Shown here piece by piece: positions 48,102 to 64,000 of a stretch of 64,000 bases of DNA. The position numbers and the translations under genes were made by a program. Under the pieces are notes generated by a model that had not been told where the DNA came from, did no database searches, and saw only the letters and a program-made list of their open reading frames with translations. How positions within the stretch are numbered: position 1 is the first letter of the stretch; each line of letters begins with the position of its first letter. Source of the stretch: Deinococcus sp. YIM 77859 (GTDB lineage: Bacteria > Deinococcota > Deinococci > Deinococcales > Deinococcaceae); the NCBI RefSeq assembly GCF_000745175.1, contig NZ_JQNI01000002.1, forward strand, positions 2,312,001 to 2,376,000, read 5' to 3'.

Positions 48102-49635
48102 CCTCCCCCTCCCCCCCGTCCAGCAGCGTAAAACTCAGGCCAGCGAGGAGCAGGAGCGCGGTGGCCAGCGCGCAGGCCTCTCCCAGGTTGCGCTCGCCGG
48201 GACGGCCTAGGCGCTCGTACAGGCCGACGCTGAGGGTGGCCCACTCGGGCCGCGTCAGCACCAGCGTCGCGCCGAACTCGCCCAGCACGGTGGCGAGGGC
48301 TAGGGCCGCGCCCCCCCGCAGCGCCGGAAAGGTGAGGGGCAGCGTGACTGTGCGGTGGGCGGCCCAGGAACCCGCACCCAGGCTGCGGGCGGCTTCCAGC
48401 AGGTGGGGCGGCAGAGCGCGCAGGGCGGGCAGCACACTGCGCGTGACGAGTGGAAAGCCCAGCAGCGTATAGGCCGCGATCAGCAGGGGCAGCGTGGCCG
48501 AGAGGGCCGGATAGGCGAGCAGGTATCCGACCGCCAGGCTCACCGGTGACACCATCAGCGGCAGCAGCGAGAGCAGGTCGAGGGTTCGCGACCGGGCGAG
48601 CCAGGCACCCAGCGCGTGAAGGCTTCCCAGCAGCACCGCGCCCCCCAGCGCCAGTACCCCGAAACGCACCGTATTCCACAGCAGGAGCGGCGTGTCGGGG
48701 TCGCGCAAGACGCCCTGCCAGTAGCTCAGCGTCGGCCCGCCGGAGCCGAGCAGTCCGCGCACGATCACCGCGACAAGCGGCCCGAAGCAGATGAGCAGCA
48801 CGGCGGCGATCAGCGTCCACAGCAGCGCGGCCGCCCCGCCCCGAGGTCGGGGAAGGTTCGCTGTGGGAACACCGGTTCCTCCTTGCCGCAGACGCACGTA
48901 GGTCCAGGTTGCGGCCAGCGTGAGCAGCAGTTGCCCGGCGATCAGGGCGCTCGCCTCGCTCAGCCGGAGCTGGTAGGCGGTGAGGGTGTAGATCTCCACC
49001 TCCAGGGTCGCGTACCGTTCCCCGCCGAGCGCCAGCGGCAGCCCAAAGCTGAGGGCCGAGTACAGAAAGACCAGGACAAAGCCCGCTGTAAGGCCCGGCA
49101 GTGCGAGGGGCAACGCCACCGTGAGGGCCGCGCGTAGCCCCGAGGCCCCTAGCGTCCGCGCCGCGCCCAACAGGGCAGGCGGCACACGCGAAAACCCGCC
49201 GTAGGCGAGGCGCACCATCACCGGCAGGTTGAAAAAGAGGTTACCGAGGATCAGGAGGGCGGGGGTGCCGCCGAGGTCGAGGCCCAGCGGTGCCGTCAGC
49301 CAGCCCTGCGGCCCCAACAGGGCCGTGATGCCCAGCACCGCGACAAGCGTAGGGGTCACGAAGGGGAGCAGCAGCACCTGCAGGAGCAGGCCCTTGCCGG
49401 GAACGGCGAAACGCGACAGCAGGTAGGCGAGGGGCGCACCCACGCCCAGAGCGATCAGGGCAGAAAGGCTTGCCTGAACGAGCGTCCAGCCGAGGCGCCC
49501 GAGAAAGTAGGGGTCACGCCACACCCCCAGGTTCACGCCGCCCTCGACCAGGGTCCGCCCCAGGGGGAGGGCGAGGAGCAGCAGCAGGAAAAGGAGGGAG
49601 GGGAGGGCGAGCAGCCAACCGCGCCAGGCCAACAC
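48094..49635 (-). CDS. thiP: ABC transporter permease, thiamine (ThiP-like)
   Basis: The 513-residue membrane protein contains two fused permease domains, as in ThiP and FbpB. Each half has an EAA-type loop: [22 protein letters not shown] in the first and [19 protein letters not shown] in the second. About 12 membrane helices are expected. It lies 9 bases after thiB behind a TPP riboswitch, which supports thiamine or a precursor as cargo. Confidence 0.88.
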   Translation of the reverse strand: MLAWRGWLLALPSLLFLLLLLALPLGRTLVEGGVNLGVWRDPYFLGRLGWTLVQASLSALIALGVGAPLAYLLSRFAVPGKGLLLQVLLLPFVTPTLVAVLGITALLGPQGWLTAPLGLDLGGTPALLILGNLFFNLPVMVRLAYGGFSRVPPALLGAARTLGASGLRAALTVALPLALPGLTAGFVLVFLYSALSFGLPLALGGERYATLEVEIYTLTAYQLRLSEASALIAGQLLLTLAATWTYVRLRQGGTGVPTANLPRPRGGAAALLWTLIAAVLLICFGPLVAVIVRGLLGSGGPTLSYWQGVLRDPDTPLLLWNTVRFGVLALGGAVLLGSLHALGAWLARSRTLDLLSLLPLMVSPVSLAVGYLLAYPALSATLPLLIAAYTLLGFPLVTRSVLPALRALPPHLLEAARSLGAGSWAAHRTVTLPLTFPALRGGAALALATVLGEFGATLVLTRPEWATLSVGLYERLGRPGERNLGEACALATALLLLAGLSFTLLDGGEGEVT

Positions 49636-49644
49636 GCCGGCGGC

Positions 49645-50676
<1,032 letters not shown>

Positions 50677-50732
50677 CAAAACATCCCCCTCGCGTCACGA
50701 AGGGGAAGCGTTCACGGGTCACCCGTTCGGGG

Positions 50733-50826
<94 letters not shown>

Positions 50827-50905
50827 CACCTCACAGGATAGCAGCCCAAGCGGGCCGGGAGGAGCATGATGGGGAAAGCTCCAGACGGCGCCAAACAGGA
50901 GGATC

Positions 50906-52132
50906 ATGCCGCTCAAACCACCCGCGACCCAACCAACGACCCGCCCAACGCAGGAGGCACCGGAGGCTGCCGCCACCCGCCGGGGCACGCCGCTGCCCTG
51001 GCTGATCCTGGGCATTGTGCTGGTGGCCCTCAACCTGCGGCCCTCTATCGCGGGCTTCGGGCCACTGCTGGGCCAGATCCAGGCCGAGCTTCACGTGAAG
51101 GCGGCGACGGTCAGCCTGCTCACCACGATTCCGCTGCTGTGCTGGGGGGTCCTTGCACCGCTGGCCCCGCTGCTCACGCGGCGGCGCAGTTCGGAGACGG
51201 TGATCCTGCTCAGCACGGCGGTGATCGGTCTGGGCGCGCTGCTGCGGGTGGGGCCCAGCCTGCCGTGGATTCTGCTTGGAACGGTGCTGGTCGGGGCGGG
51301 CATCGCCATCGTCAACGTGCTGCTTCCCAGCCTGGTGCGGCGCGACTTTCCCGAACGGGTGGGCCTGATGACCGGTGTGTACACGCTCGCCGTCGTGAGC
51401 GGGGCAGCCCTCGCGTCCGGGCTGGCCGTGCCCCTAAGAACCGCGCTGGGTGGGTCATGGCGGGCTTCTCTCGGCGTGTGGGTGGGGCTGGCCGCAGCGG
51501 GCGTGCTCGCCTGGCTTCCCGCGCTGTTCGGGCGGCAGACGCACGCGCCGCGCGCGGCGCAGGGGCCTGCCGTGTGGCACAATCCCTATGCTCTCCCGGT
51601 CACGCTTTTCATGGGGTTTCAGTCACTGGTGTTTTTTACCTGGCTGACCTGGCTGCCACGCGTGCTGCAAGACCGCGGCCTAAGCGCCGCCGCCAGTGGG
51701 CTGCTGCTCTCGGCCGGCAACATCGTGCAGCTCCCCTTCACGCTGGCCGTGCCCATTTTGGCCGCGCGGCTGCAGAACCCCTTTCCGCTGGTTCTCGGTG
51801 CGGCGGCCCTGATCGGTGGGGGGCTTTGGGGGCTGCTGTTTGCCCCCGGCTGGCCGCTGCTGTGGGTGTTGCTGCTGGGAGCCGGGTGCGGGAGCACCTT
51901 TCCGCTGGCCCTTGTGTTGATCGCGCAGCGGGCCGCCCATCCGGCGCAGGTGCCGCAGCTCTCCGCGCTCGCACAGGGCGTCGGCTACCTGCTGGCCGCG
52001 GCCGGCCCCTTTCTCTTTGGTGCCCTGCACGACTGGACGGGTGGTTGGCGGGTGCCCCTGGGCTTCCTGCTGGCCGTCACCGCCCTCACCCTCTTGACCG
52101 GCTGGCGAGCGAGCCAACTTCCCGACCCATGA
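50906..52132 (+). CDS. MFS transporter, CynX/NimT family
   Basis: A 408-residue, 12-helix membrane protein with the family traits [18 protein letters not shown] in helix 1, [18 protein letters not shown] and, in the second half, [16 protein letters not shown]. CynX/NimT proteins handle cyanate, nitroimidazoles or small organic anions; the substrate here is unknown. The gene starts about 80 bases beyond the divergent riboswitch and overlaps a Nudix gene by 4 bases. Confidence 0.88.
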   Translation: MPLKPPATQPTTRPTQEAPEAAATRRGTPLPWLILGIVLVALNLRPSIAGFGPLLGQIQAELHVKAATVSLLTTIPLLCWGVLAPLAPLLTRRRSSETVILLSTAVIGLGALLRVGPSLPWILLGTVLVGAGIAIVNVLLPSLVRRDFPERVGLMTGVYTLAVVSGAALASGLAVPLRTALGGSWRASLGVWVGLAAAGVLAWLPALFGRQTHAPRAAQGPAVWHNPYALPVTLFMGFQSLVFFTWLTWLPRVLQDRGLSAAASGLLLSAGNIVQLPFTLAVPILAARLQNPFPLVLGAAALIGGGLWGLLFAPGWPLLWVLLLGAGCGSTFPLALVLIAQRAAHPAQVPQLSALAQGVGYLLAAAGPFLFGALHDWTGGWRVPLGFLLAVTALTLLTGWRASQLPDP

Positions 52133-52584
52133 TCCCTCACCTGATCGCGTGGTTGGTGCTGCAGGACCATGAGGGGCGCGTGCTGCTGGGCCGCCGAACG
52201 GGAGCCGCCTACGGCGCGGGACTCTGGGGCCTGCCGGGCGGTCACGTCGAGCGGGGCGAGGGACTGGCCGAGGCGGCAGCCCGCGAGGCGGAGGAGGAGG
52301 TTGGGGTGCGGGTGAATCCGGCGGAGCTGCGGTTTCTGGGCGTCAGCCGCTATGACCTGGCGGGGGTGACGGGAACAGCCTTCCTGTTTCTGGCTGGCCG
52401 CTGGGACGGCACGCCGCAGCCCACGCCGGAAGCGTCGGAAGTCGCCTGGTTTTTGCCCGCAGCCCTGCCGTCCGACGTGCTGCCCTGGTTGCCGGGCGTG
52501 CTCGAGGCACACCTGCTGCACGGCGCACGCCTCTCGGAGCAACTGGAGGGGATAGACGGGCTGCGGGTGTTTCCTCCGAGGTGA
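52129..52584 (+). CDS. Nudix hydrolase
   Basis: A 151-residue Nudix protein with the catalytic box [21 protein letters not shown] (a slight variant of GX5EX7REUXEEXGU, ending EEEVG) at about residues 39-62. Its specificity cannot be told. Adjacent to transport and thiamine genes, a phosphate-containing vitamin or nucleotide is possible. The start overlaps the MFS stop by 4 bases. Confidence 0.9.
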   Translation: MIPHLIAWLVLQDHEGRVLLGRRTGAAYGAGLWGLPGGHVERGEGLAEAAAREAEEEVGVRVNPAELRFLGVSRYDLAGVTGTAFLFLAGRWDGTPQPTPEASEVAWFLPAALPSDVLPWLPGVLEAHLLHGARLSEQLEGIDGLRVFPPR

Positions 52585-52595
52585 GGACAGGCGGC

Positions 52596-52979
<384 letters not shown>

Positions 52980-52986
52980 GGCAGGG

Positions 52987-52992
52987 ATCGTA
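52987..52992 (-). promoter_or_regulatory. -10 hexamer for leaderless acpS mRNA
   Basis: TACGAT on the minus strand ends 7 bases before the acpS ATG. Confidence 0.4.
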
Positions 52993-53117
52993 GACCGTGG
53001 GCCGGGGCGGGGGCCGTTTCGGGAGACGAGGTCCGGGCCAGCCCCGCCTTGTCCTCGGTCTGCTCGTGGGGCGGCCCTTGACCCCCGGCTGGCCTGGTGG
53101 CACACTTCAGGCAGTCA

Positions 53118-53212
53118 CCAGGGGTGCCCACCCGCCCAGGCGGGGGCTGAGAGGGCCGTTCGGCCCAACCCTAGGAACCTGATCCGGGTAACACCGGCGG
53201 AGGGAGCGTGAC
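53118..53212 (+). promoter_or_regulatory. TPP riboswitch of the thiCESGOD operon
   Basis: Clear THI box: CAGGGGTGCC, GGGGGCTGAGAGGG, AACCTGATCCGGGTAACACC and GGCGGAGGGAGCGTGA. A GC-rich terminator follows 25 bases after the aptamer, pointing to control of transcription elongation. Confidence 0.96.
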
Positions 53213-53236
53213 GGGTGCTGAACACAGAACGTGTGG

Positions 53237-53272
53237 CCCCCCTCCGACGTTGCAGGAGGGGGGTTTGATGTT
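53237..53272 (+). terminator. riboswitch expression-platform terminator
   Basis: A 9-bp stem CCCCCCTCC/GGAGGGGGG with a 9-base loop is followed by TTTGATGTT. It lies between the TPP aptamer and thiC and is probably formed when TPP is bound. Confidence 0.75.
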
Positions 53273-53288
53273 GCCGTAAAGCCGCTGA

Positions 53289-55925
<2,637 letters not shown>

Positions 55926-55942
<17 letters not shown>

Positions 55943-56120
55943 GCTGTATCCCTACCGCGCAGGCCTCACCCTGCACGCCCTGCTCCGCGAGCTGGGCATT
56001 CCACTCGAACGGGTGGCCGTCGCGGTGAACGACGACTTCTACCCCGGAGCGCGGGTGCCGGATCGCCCGCTCAGCGAGCAAGACGTCATTGAGATTGTGC
56101 GCGTCATCGGAGGAGGCTAA
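55926..56120 (+). CDS. thiS: thiamine sulfur carrier protein ThiS
   Basis: A 64-residue ubiquitin-like carrier ending in GG (VRVIGGG), whose C-terminus is thiocarboxylated to supply sulfur to ThiG. Its typical [14 protein letters not shown] segment is present. The start overlaps thiE; thiG begins 2 bases after its stop. No thiF is in this window to adenylate it. Confidence 0.93.
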
Positions 56121-56122
56121 GC

Positions 56123-56920
56123 ATGCACGGTCCCCTGACCATCGGCGGCCAGCCCTTCACCTCGCGGCTGATGCTGGGCACCGGCAAATTCCCGGACTTT
56201 GCCGTCATGCGGGACGCGCTGGAGGCAAGCGGGGCACAGATCGTGACGGTGGCGATTCGCCGCGTCGAGCTCAAGGCGCCCGGCCACGCGGGCCTTTTGG
56301 ATGCCCTCGACCTCAGCCGCTACCAGCTGCTGCCCAACACGGCGGGGTGCCGCACCGCCGAGGAAGCCGTGCGGGTGGCCCGGCTGGCCCGCGCCGCTAC
56401 GGGCGTGAACTGGGTGAAGCTGGAGGTGATTCCCGATCCCCGCTGGCTGCTTCCCGACCCCGTTGGAACGCTGCGGGCGGCCGAACAGTTGGTGGAGGAA
56501 GGCTTTACGGTCCTTCCCTACGTCCAGCCGGACGCGGTCTTGGCCCGCGCGTTGGAACAGGCCGGGTGCGCCGCCGTGATGCCCCTTGCCAGCCCCATCG
56601 GAACGGGGCGCGGCCTGCGCACGGCGGAGCTGCTGCGCACGGTGCTCGACGGGGCGAGCGTGCCCATCGTGGTGGATGCGGGCCTGGGGGTGCCCAGCGA
56701 CGCCGCCCAGGCGTTGGAGGCGGGAGCCGACGCGGTGCTGGTGAATACGGCGATTGCCGAAGCCCGCGACCCGGTGGCGATGGCCCGCGCTTTTGCGCTG
56801 GGCGTGCAGGCAGGCCGCCTGGCCTGGCGGGCGGGCCGAATGCCCAAGCGCGATCACGCTCACCCCAGCAGTCCTCCGGTGGGCGTGCCGCGCCTCCCTG
56901 ACCCGGAGCAGCCTGTATGA
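56123..56920 (+). CDS. thiG: thiazole synthase ThiG
   Basis: Forms the thiazole ring from DXP, dehydroglycine and ThiS thiocarboxylate. The 265-residue TIM barrel carries [11 protein letters not shown], the Schiff-base lysine in [17 protein letters not shown], and [27 protein letters not shown] phosphate-binding loop. It overlaps thiO by 4 bases. Confidence 0.95.
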   Translation: MHGPLTIGGQPFTSRLMLGTGKFPDFAVMRDALEASGAQIVTVAIRRVELKAPGHAGLLDALDLSRYQLLPNTAGCRTAEEAVRVARLARAATGVNWVKLEVIPDPRWLLPDPVGTLRAAEQLVEEGFTVLPYVQPDAVLARALEQAGCAAVMPLASPIGTGRGLRTAELLRTVLDGASVPIVVDAGLGVPSDAAQALEAGADAVLVNTAIAEARDPVAMARAFALGVQAGRLAWRAGRMPKRDHAHPSSPPVGVPRLPDPEQPV

Positions 56921-57819
56921 CCGTCCTCGTGGTGGGCGCTGGGATCATAGGCTCGCTGGTGGCCTGGACGTTGCAGGAGGCGGGCTGCCCGGTTGAGGTG
57001 CTGGACGCGGGGTTGCCGGGAGCCGCCTGGCGAGCGGGCGCGGGCCTGCTGACCCCGGCGGGAGAGCGGTTACAGGGCACTGACCTGGATGCCCAGGCTC
57101 AGGAGAGCCTGCGCTGTTGGCCCGAGCTCGCCTCCCGCCTAGAAGCGCGCAGTGGCCAGCCGGTGGGCTTTCGGGCGGGGGTGTGGCATCTGCGAGAAGG
57201 ACAGGCCCCCGTATGGGCAGCGGCCGAGGGCCAGGTGCATCCTCCCAGCGTGGTGCGGGCTGCCCGCAGCCAGCTTCGGCTCATGCCTGCGCGGGTGCTT
57301 GCCCTCCAGCCGCGGGGGAAGAGCGTGCGGGTCCACACCGACCGGGGGGAGCGGGTGGCTTCGCTGGTGGTGCTTGCTGCGGGGGTCTGGAGCGCCGCGT
57401 TCGGGGTGCCCGTGCGGTCCGTACAGGGCCAGGCCCTGTTGTTGGGGGGGCCGCGCGACCACCCGGCGCGGGTAGGCTTTCGGCGGCGCGGCGAGGGGCC
57501 TCACGGCTACGCCCTGGGGCGCCCCGACGGGCTATACGTGGGGGCCACAGCCCGCGCCTCGGCCTCACCCATTCCCGATCTCCACGCTCGGCGCTGGCTG
57601 CGAACGGTCGCCCGCGCCCTGGTCCCGGAGGCGGCAGAAGAGCCGCGCCTCGCCACGCTGGTAGGTCTGCGCCCGGTGACGCCGGACGGCAGGCCCCTCG
57701 TCGGACCCCATCCGGTGCTGCGGCGCGTGTGGGTGGCCAGCGGGCACGGTCGGCACGGAGTGCTGCTCGCGCCCCAGGCTGCCCAGCGCGTGCTCACGTT
57801 CGTGCAGGAGGCGCTGTGA
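56917..57819 (+). CDS. thiO: glycine oxidase ThiO
   Basis: FAD enzyme that oxidises glycine to the imine used by ThiG, the aerobic counterpart of ThiH. The 300-residue protein shows [19 protein letters not shown] at the N-terminus and [17 protein letters not shown] near the C-terminus. Overlaps both neighbours by 4 bases. The length is a little below the usual 360, and the central region is shortened. Confidence 0.9.
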   Translation: MTVLVVGAGIIGSLVAWTLQEAGCPVEVLDAGLPGAAWRAGAGLLTPAGERLQGTDLDAQAQESLRCWPELASRLEARSGQPVGFRAGVWHLREGQAPVWAAAEGQVHPPSVVRAARSQLRLMPARVLALQPRGKSVRVHTDRGERVASLVVLAAGVWSAAFGVPVRSVQGQALLLGGPRDHPARVGFRRRGEGPHGYALGRPDGLYVGATARASASPIPDLHARRWLRTVARALVPEAAEEPRLATLVGLRPVTPDGRPLVGPHPVLRRVWVASGHGRHGVLLAPQAAQRVLTFVQEAL

Positions 57820-58595
57820 GTTCACTTCCGGTGGCCCTGACCATCGCCGGGTCCGACTCCGGGGGCGGAGCGGGCATTCAGGCCGATCTGAAAACCTTTG
57901 AGGCCCACGGCGTCTTCGGCACCTCGGCCCTCACCGTGGTGACGGCACAGAACACCCGGGGCGTGCAGGCCGTTCAGCCGCTTGCACCCGAGTTGGTCAC
58001 CGCGCAGATCGAGGCGGTCCTCACGGATTTCCCGGTGGCCGCTGTCAAAACGGGGGCGCTGGGCAACGCGGCCATCGTGCGGGCGGTGGCGCGGGCGCTG
58101 CGCGGGCGCGAGCTCCCCCTGGTGGTTGACCCAGTGCTGCTCGCCAAGGGCGGAGACCCCCTGCTGGAACCGGAGGCCGTGCATGTCCTGCGCGAGGCGT
58201 TGTTTCCCCTCGCCACCCTGATCACGCCCAACCTCCCGGAGGCGGCGGCGCTCTTCGGCCCGGACCTGCCCCCGCAGCTGCCCCTGCTTCTCAAGGGAGG
58301 CCACGGGGAAGGAGAACTCGTCACCGACGAGTTGCGGCTCCCCGGCTTGCGCCTGCACCTGCACGCTCCCCGCCAGCACACCCGCCACACCCACGGCACG
58401 GGCTGCACCCTTTCGGCGGCGATCACCGCCCAGCTCGCGCGCGGCCATAGCCTGCCGCAGGCAGTTCGCGCAGCTCACGCCTACGTGCAAGCGGCCCTGC
58501 GTGCCGCACCGGGCCTGGGCGCGGGTCACGGTCCCTTGGGCCACGCGCGGGCGGGCTGGATGTTTCCCGAGGAGCTGCCCGGTTCGCCTTTGTGA
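57816..58595 (+). CDS. thiD: bifunctional HMP kinase/HMP-P kinase ThiD
   Basis: Phosphorylates HMP and then HMP-phosphate. The 259-residue ribokinase-fold protein has [18 protein letters not shown] and, near the end, [15 protein letters not shown] with the anion hole and catalytic Asp replaced region. GTG 57816 overlaps the thiO stop. Last gene of the thiC operon. The long open frame upstream of it is antisense-like shadow within thiO. Confidence 0.94.
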   Translation: MSSLPVALTIAGSDSGGGAGIQADLKTFEAHGVFGTSALTVVTAQNTRGVQAVQPLAPELVTAQIEAVLTDFPVAAVKTGALGNAAIVRAVARALRGRELPLVVDPVLLAKGGDPLLEPEAVHVLREALFPLATLITPNLPEAAALFGPDLPPQLPLLLKGGHGEGELVTDELRLPGLRLHLHAPRQHTRHTHGTGCTLSAAITAQLARGHSLPQAVRAAHAYVQAALRAAPGLGAGHGPLGHARAGWMFPEELPGSPL

Positions 58596-58637
58596 CGGTG
58601 CCGGTAGCCCTGGTCCGGGCCGCCTTGTACACTGGAC

Positions 58638-58651
58638 CTAACGAGCGTTAG
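58638..58651. promoter_or_regulatory. PaaR-type operator of the paa operon
   Basis: CTAACGAGCGTTAG fits the CNAACGNNCGTTNG palindrome described for PaaR, the phenylacetyl-CoA-responsive TetR repressor of Thermus. It lies 31 bases before paaA and overlaps the likely promoter (TTGTAC at 58625, spaced 17 bases from TTAGGT at 58648), so binding would block initiation. No paaR gene is in the window. Confidence 0.8.
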
Positions 58652-58681
58652 GTAGAGTGTTCTTGCCTCAGGAGGTAGCCC

Positions 58682-59643
58682 ATGACCCAGCCGCAGATCC
58701 TTTCTCCCGGCGAGACGCCGGAGCAGCACGCCGCCTTCGAAGCCCGCATCGCGCGTGGCGAGAAAATTGAACCCGGCGACTGGATGCCCGCCGAGTACCG
58801 CCGCCAGCTTATCCGCATGATCTCGCAGCACGCGCACTCGGAGGTGGTGGGGATGCTGCCGGAGGGTGAATGGATCACCCGCGCCCCCAGCCTCAAGCGC
58901 AAGACCATCCTGATCGCCAAGGTGCAGGATGAGGCGGGGCACGGCCAGTACCTCTACCACGCCGCCGAGACCCTGGGCATCAGCCGCGAGGAGATGCTTC
59001 AGGCCCTGCTGTCCGGCAAGGCCAAGTACAGCAGCATCTTCAACTACCCCAGCCTCACCTGGGCCGATGTGGGCATGATCGGCTGGCTGGTTGACGGCGC
59101 CGCGATCAAGAACCAGACCATGCTTGCGGGCTGTTCCTACGGGCCGTATTCGCGCGCGATGGTCCGTATCTGCTCAGAAGAAACCTTCCACCACAAGCAG
59201 GGCAAGGAAATGATCGTCGCCTATGCGGGGGGCACGCCCGAGCAGAGGCAGATGGCTCAAGACGCCCTCAACCGCTGGTGGTGGCCGGCCTTGATGATGC
59301 TCGGACCGCACGACGCCGACAGCCCCAACACACCCGTTTTGAAGCGCTGGGGCATCAAGCTCAAGACCAACGATGAGGTCCGGCAGGAATTCATCGACGA
59401 ACATGCCCCCGAACTGCTGGAGGCGGGCCTGACCATTCCTGATCCGGAGCTGCACCAGGACGAGCAGGGCCACTGGCGGCACGGCCCCATTCAGTGGGAA
59501 GAGTTCTGGGCAGTGATTCGGGGTGAGCGGGGCCTGGGGCCCGAGCGGCTGCGGACACGCCAACAGGCCCACGCAGAGGGGGCTTGGGTGCGGGAAGCGG
59601 TGCAGGCGTATGCCGCTCGGCGCCTGCCGGAGGCCGCAGACTG

Positions 59644-59644
<1 letters not shown>
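58682..59644 (+). CDS. paaA: 1,2-phenylacetyl-CoA epoxidase subunit PaaA
   Basis: Catalytic diiron subunit that epoxidises the phenyl ring of phenylacetyl-CoA. The 320-residue protein has the ExxH motifs in [15 protein letters not shown] and [14 protein letters not shown], and the substrate region [20 protein letters not shown] lies 6 bases before the ATG. Overlaps paaB by one base. First gene of paaABCD. Confidence 0.96.
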
Positions 59645-60212
<568 letters not shown>

Positions 60213-60216
<4 letters not shown>

Positions 60217-61022
60217 CGACGAGCGGTCAGTCACCCGTCGTGGGGAGCTCGCCCTTAGTGCTCACGGCAGAGGAGCGGTCCGCCCTGATTCGCAAATTCA
60301 CCGCCCTGGCCGACGATGAGATCATTCTCGCGCACCGGAACAGCGAATGGACCGGGCACGGCCCCATCCTGGAAGAGGACATCGCCCTGGCGAACATCGC
60401 GCAAGACGAGCTGGGTCACGCTTCCCTCTACCTCGAACTGCGCCGCGAGCTGGACGGCGCCCACCCCGACCGTCTCGCCTTTTTCCGGGATGCGGATGAG
60501 TTCACCAATGTCCGCCTGGTTGAGCTGCCCAAGGGGGACTGGGCCTTGACCATGCTGCGCCAGTACCTCTTTGACGCCTATGAGGCCCTGTGGCTGGACG
60601 CGGCCCGCGCCAGCACCTACGCCCCGCTGGCTGAAGTCGCCGCAAAGGCCCTGCGAGAGGAGAAGTTCCACCTTCAGCACACGGCCCTCTGGGTGGAGCG
60701 GCTGGCTCTGGGCACCGAGGAGAGCCGCCGCCGCACGCAAAAGGCGCTGAACGAGCTCTGGCCGTTGGCCGCACAGCTCTTCCAGCCCGTGCAGGGCGAG
60801 GAGGAGTTGGCAGAGGGAGGCCTGCTCCCTGGTCTGGCCGAGGTGCAGGCCCGCTGGGAAGCCCTGGTGATCCCGCACCTGACCGGGAAATGCGGCCTGA
60901 CGTTGCCCGCTGCTCCCGCCGATCTGCCAGGTGGCCGCCACGTGCACACCGAACACCTCGCGCCCCTGCTGTTGGAAATGCAGAGCGTGGCGCGGGCGGT
61001 GCCGAACGCTGAGGTTTGGTGA
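60213..61022 (+). CDS. paaC: 1,2-phenylacetyl-CoA epoxidase subunit PaaC
   Basis: Structural diiron-like subunit that pairs with PaaA. The 269-residue protein has [32 protein letters not shown] and [15 protein letters not shown], with an ExxH motif kept in each of the last two. The start overlaps the paaB stop. Confidence 0.93.
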
Positions 61023-61026
61023 TCCC

Positions 61027-61536
<510 letters not shown>

Positions 61537-61538
61537 GG

Positions 61539-62282
<744 letters not shown>

Positions 62283-62287
62283 AGGTC

Positions 62288-62293
62288 ATTCTA
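62288..62293 (-). promoter_or_regulatory. -10 hexamer for leaderless map mRNA
   Basis: TAGAAT on the minus strand ends 5 bases before the map ATG. Confidence 0.5.
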
Positions 62294-62314
62294 GTCCAGC
62301 CTCAAGGAGTCCCC

Positions 62315-64000
<1,686 letters not shown>

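Noticed and set aside
57117..57815. Upstream extension of the thiD frame
   Set aside because: Lies inside thiO in another frame; the GTG overlapping the thiO stop gives the normal ThiD N-terminus.

Overview
The window reads as a chromosomal segment of a high-GC Deinococcus (species not determinable from the sequence alone). The evidence is the gene complement (an OpcA-containing oxidative pentose phosphate operon, a ferritin-like desiccation-related protein, a T-box ahead of valS, a phenylacetate operon with a Thermus/Deinococcus-type PaaR operator) and the very frequent placement of a TANNNT -10 hexamer only 4-9 bases before start codons, the signature of leaderless mRNAs known from this genus. 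Nearly all of the window is coding. No rRNA, tRNA, CRISPR, prophage or intact insertion sequence was found.

Layout. 0.3-4.2 kb: NIF3-like protein, thymidylate kinase, secreted glutaminyl cyclase, SnoaL-like protein, epoxyqueuosine reductase. 4.3-8.6 kb: leftward operon gnd-zwf-opcA-pgl, the oxidative pentose phosphate branch. 8.8-15.8 kb: START-like protein, PIG-L deacetylase, DUF4870 membrane protein, RNase HI, MFS exporter, Tat-exported intradiol dioxygenase, glmU, and a small membrane protein. 16-21 kb: an envelope block of lgt, tatC, tatA, a second divergent tatA, an ECF sigma/anti-sigma pair and a Tat lipoprotein with a ferritin-like fold. 21-27.3 kb: atypical SDR, two unknown proteins, a decayed nucleotidyltransferase gene, a thioredoxin-ADP-ribosylglycohydrolase fusion, an SMR (MdtIJ-like) pair, a highly structured intergenic element, and azlCD. 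27.3-33.8 kb: membrane PASTA protein with a degenerate kinase domain, cysteine desulfurase, valS with its T-box leader, DUF4388 protein.

33.9-43.7 kb: NDH-2-type dehydrogenase, a three-gene molybdenum hydroxylase operon (form II CO-dehydrogenase-like), a SlyD-like isomerase, moeA, a CoA-binding protein, hemL and a small membrane protein. 43.8-58.6 kb is dominated by thiamine. A thiamine-type ABC importer (thiB, thiP, an ATPase and thiamine pyrophosphokinase) sits behind one TPP riboswitch, but is interrupted by a mazEF toxin-antitoxin pair and an opposing gene. A second TPP riboswitch precedes thiC-thiE-thiS-thiG-thiO-thiD. Between the two lie a CynX-type MFS gene, a Nudix hydrolase and acpS. 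58.6-64 kb: paaABCD under a PaaR-type palindrome, an inverted map gene, and paaZ running off the right edge.

Functional links: MoeA supplies the cofactor needed by the molybdenum hydroxylase. Lgt and Tat serve the two Tat-lipoproteins in the window. Both thiamine routes (uptake plus phosphorylation, and de novo synthesis) are controlled by TPP, apparently by different mechanisms.
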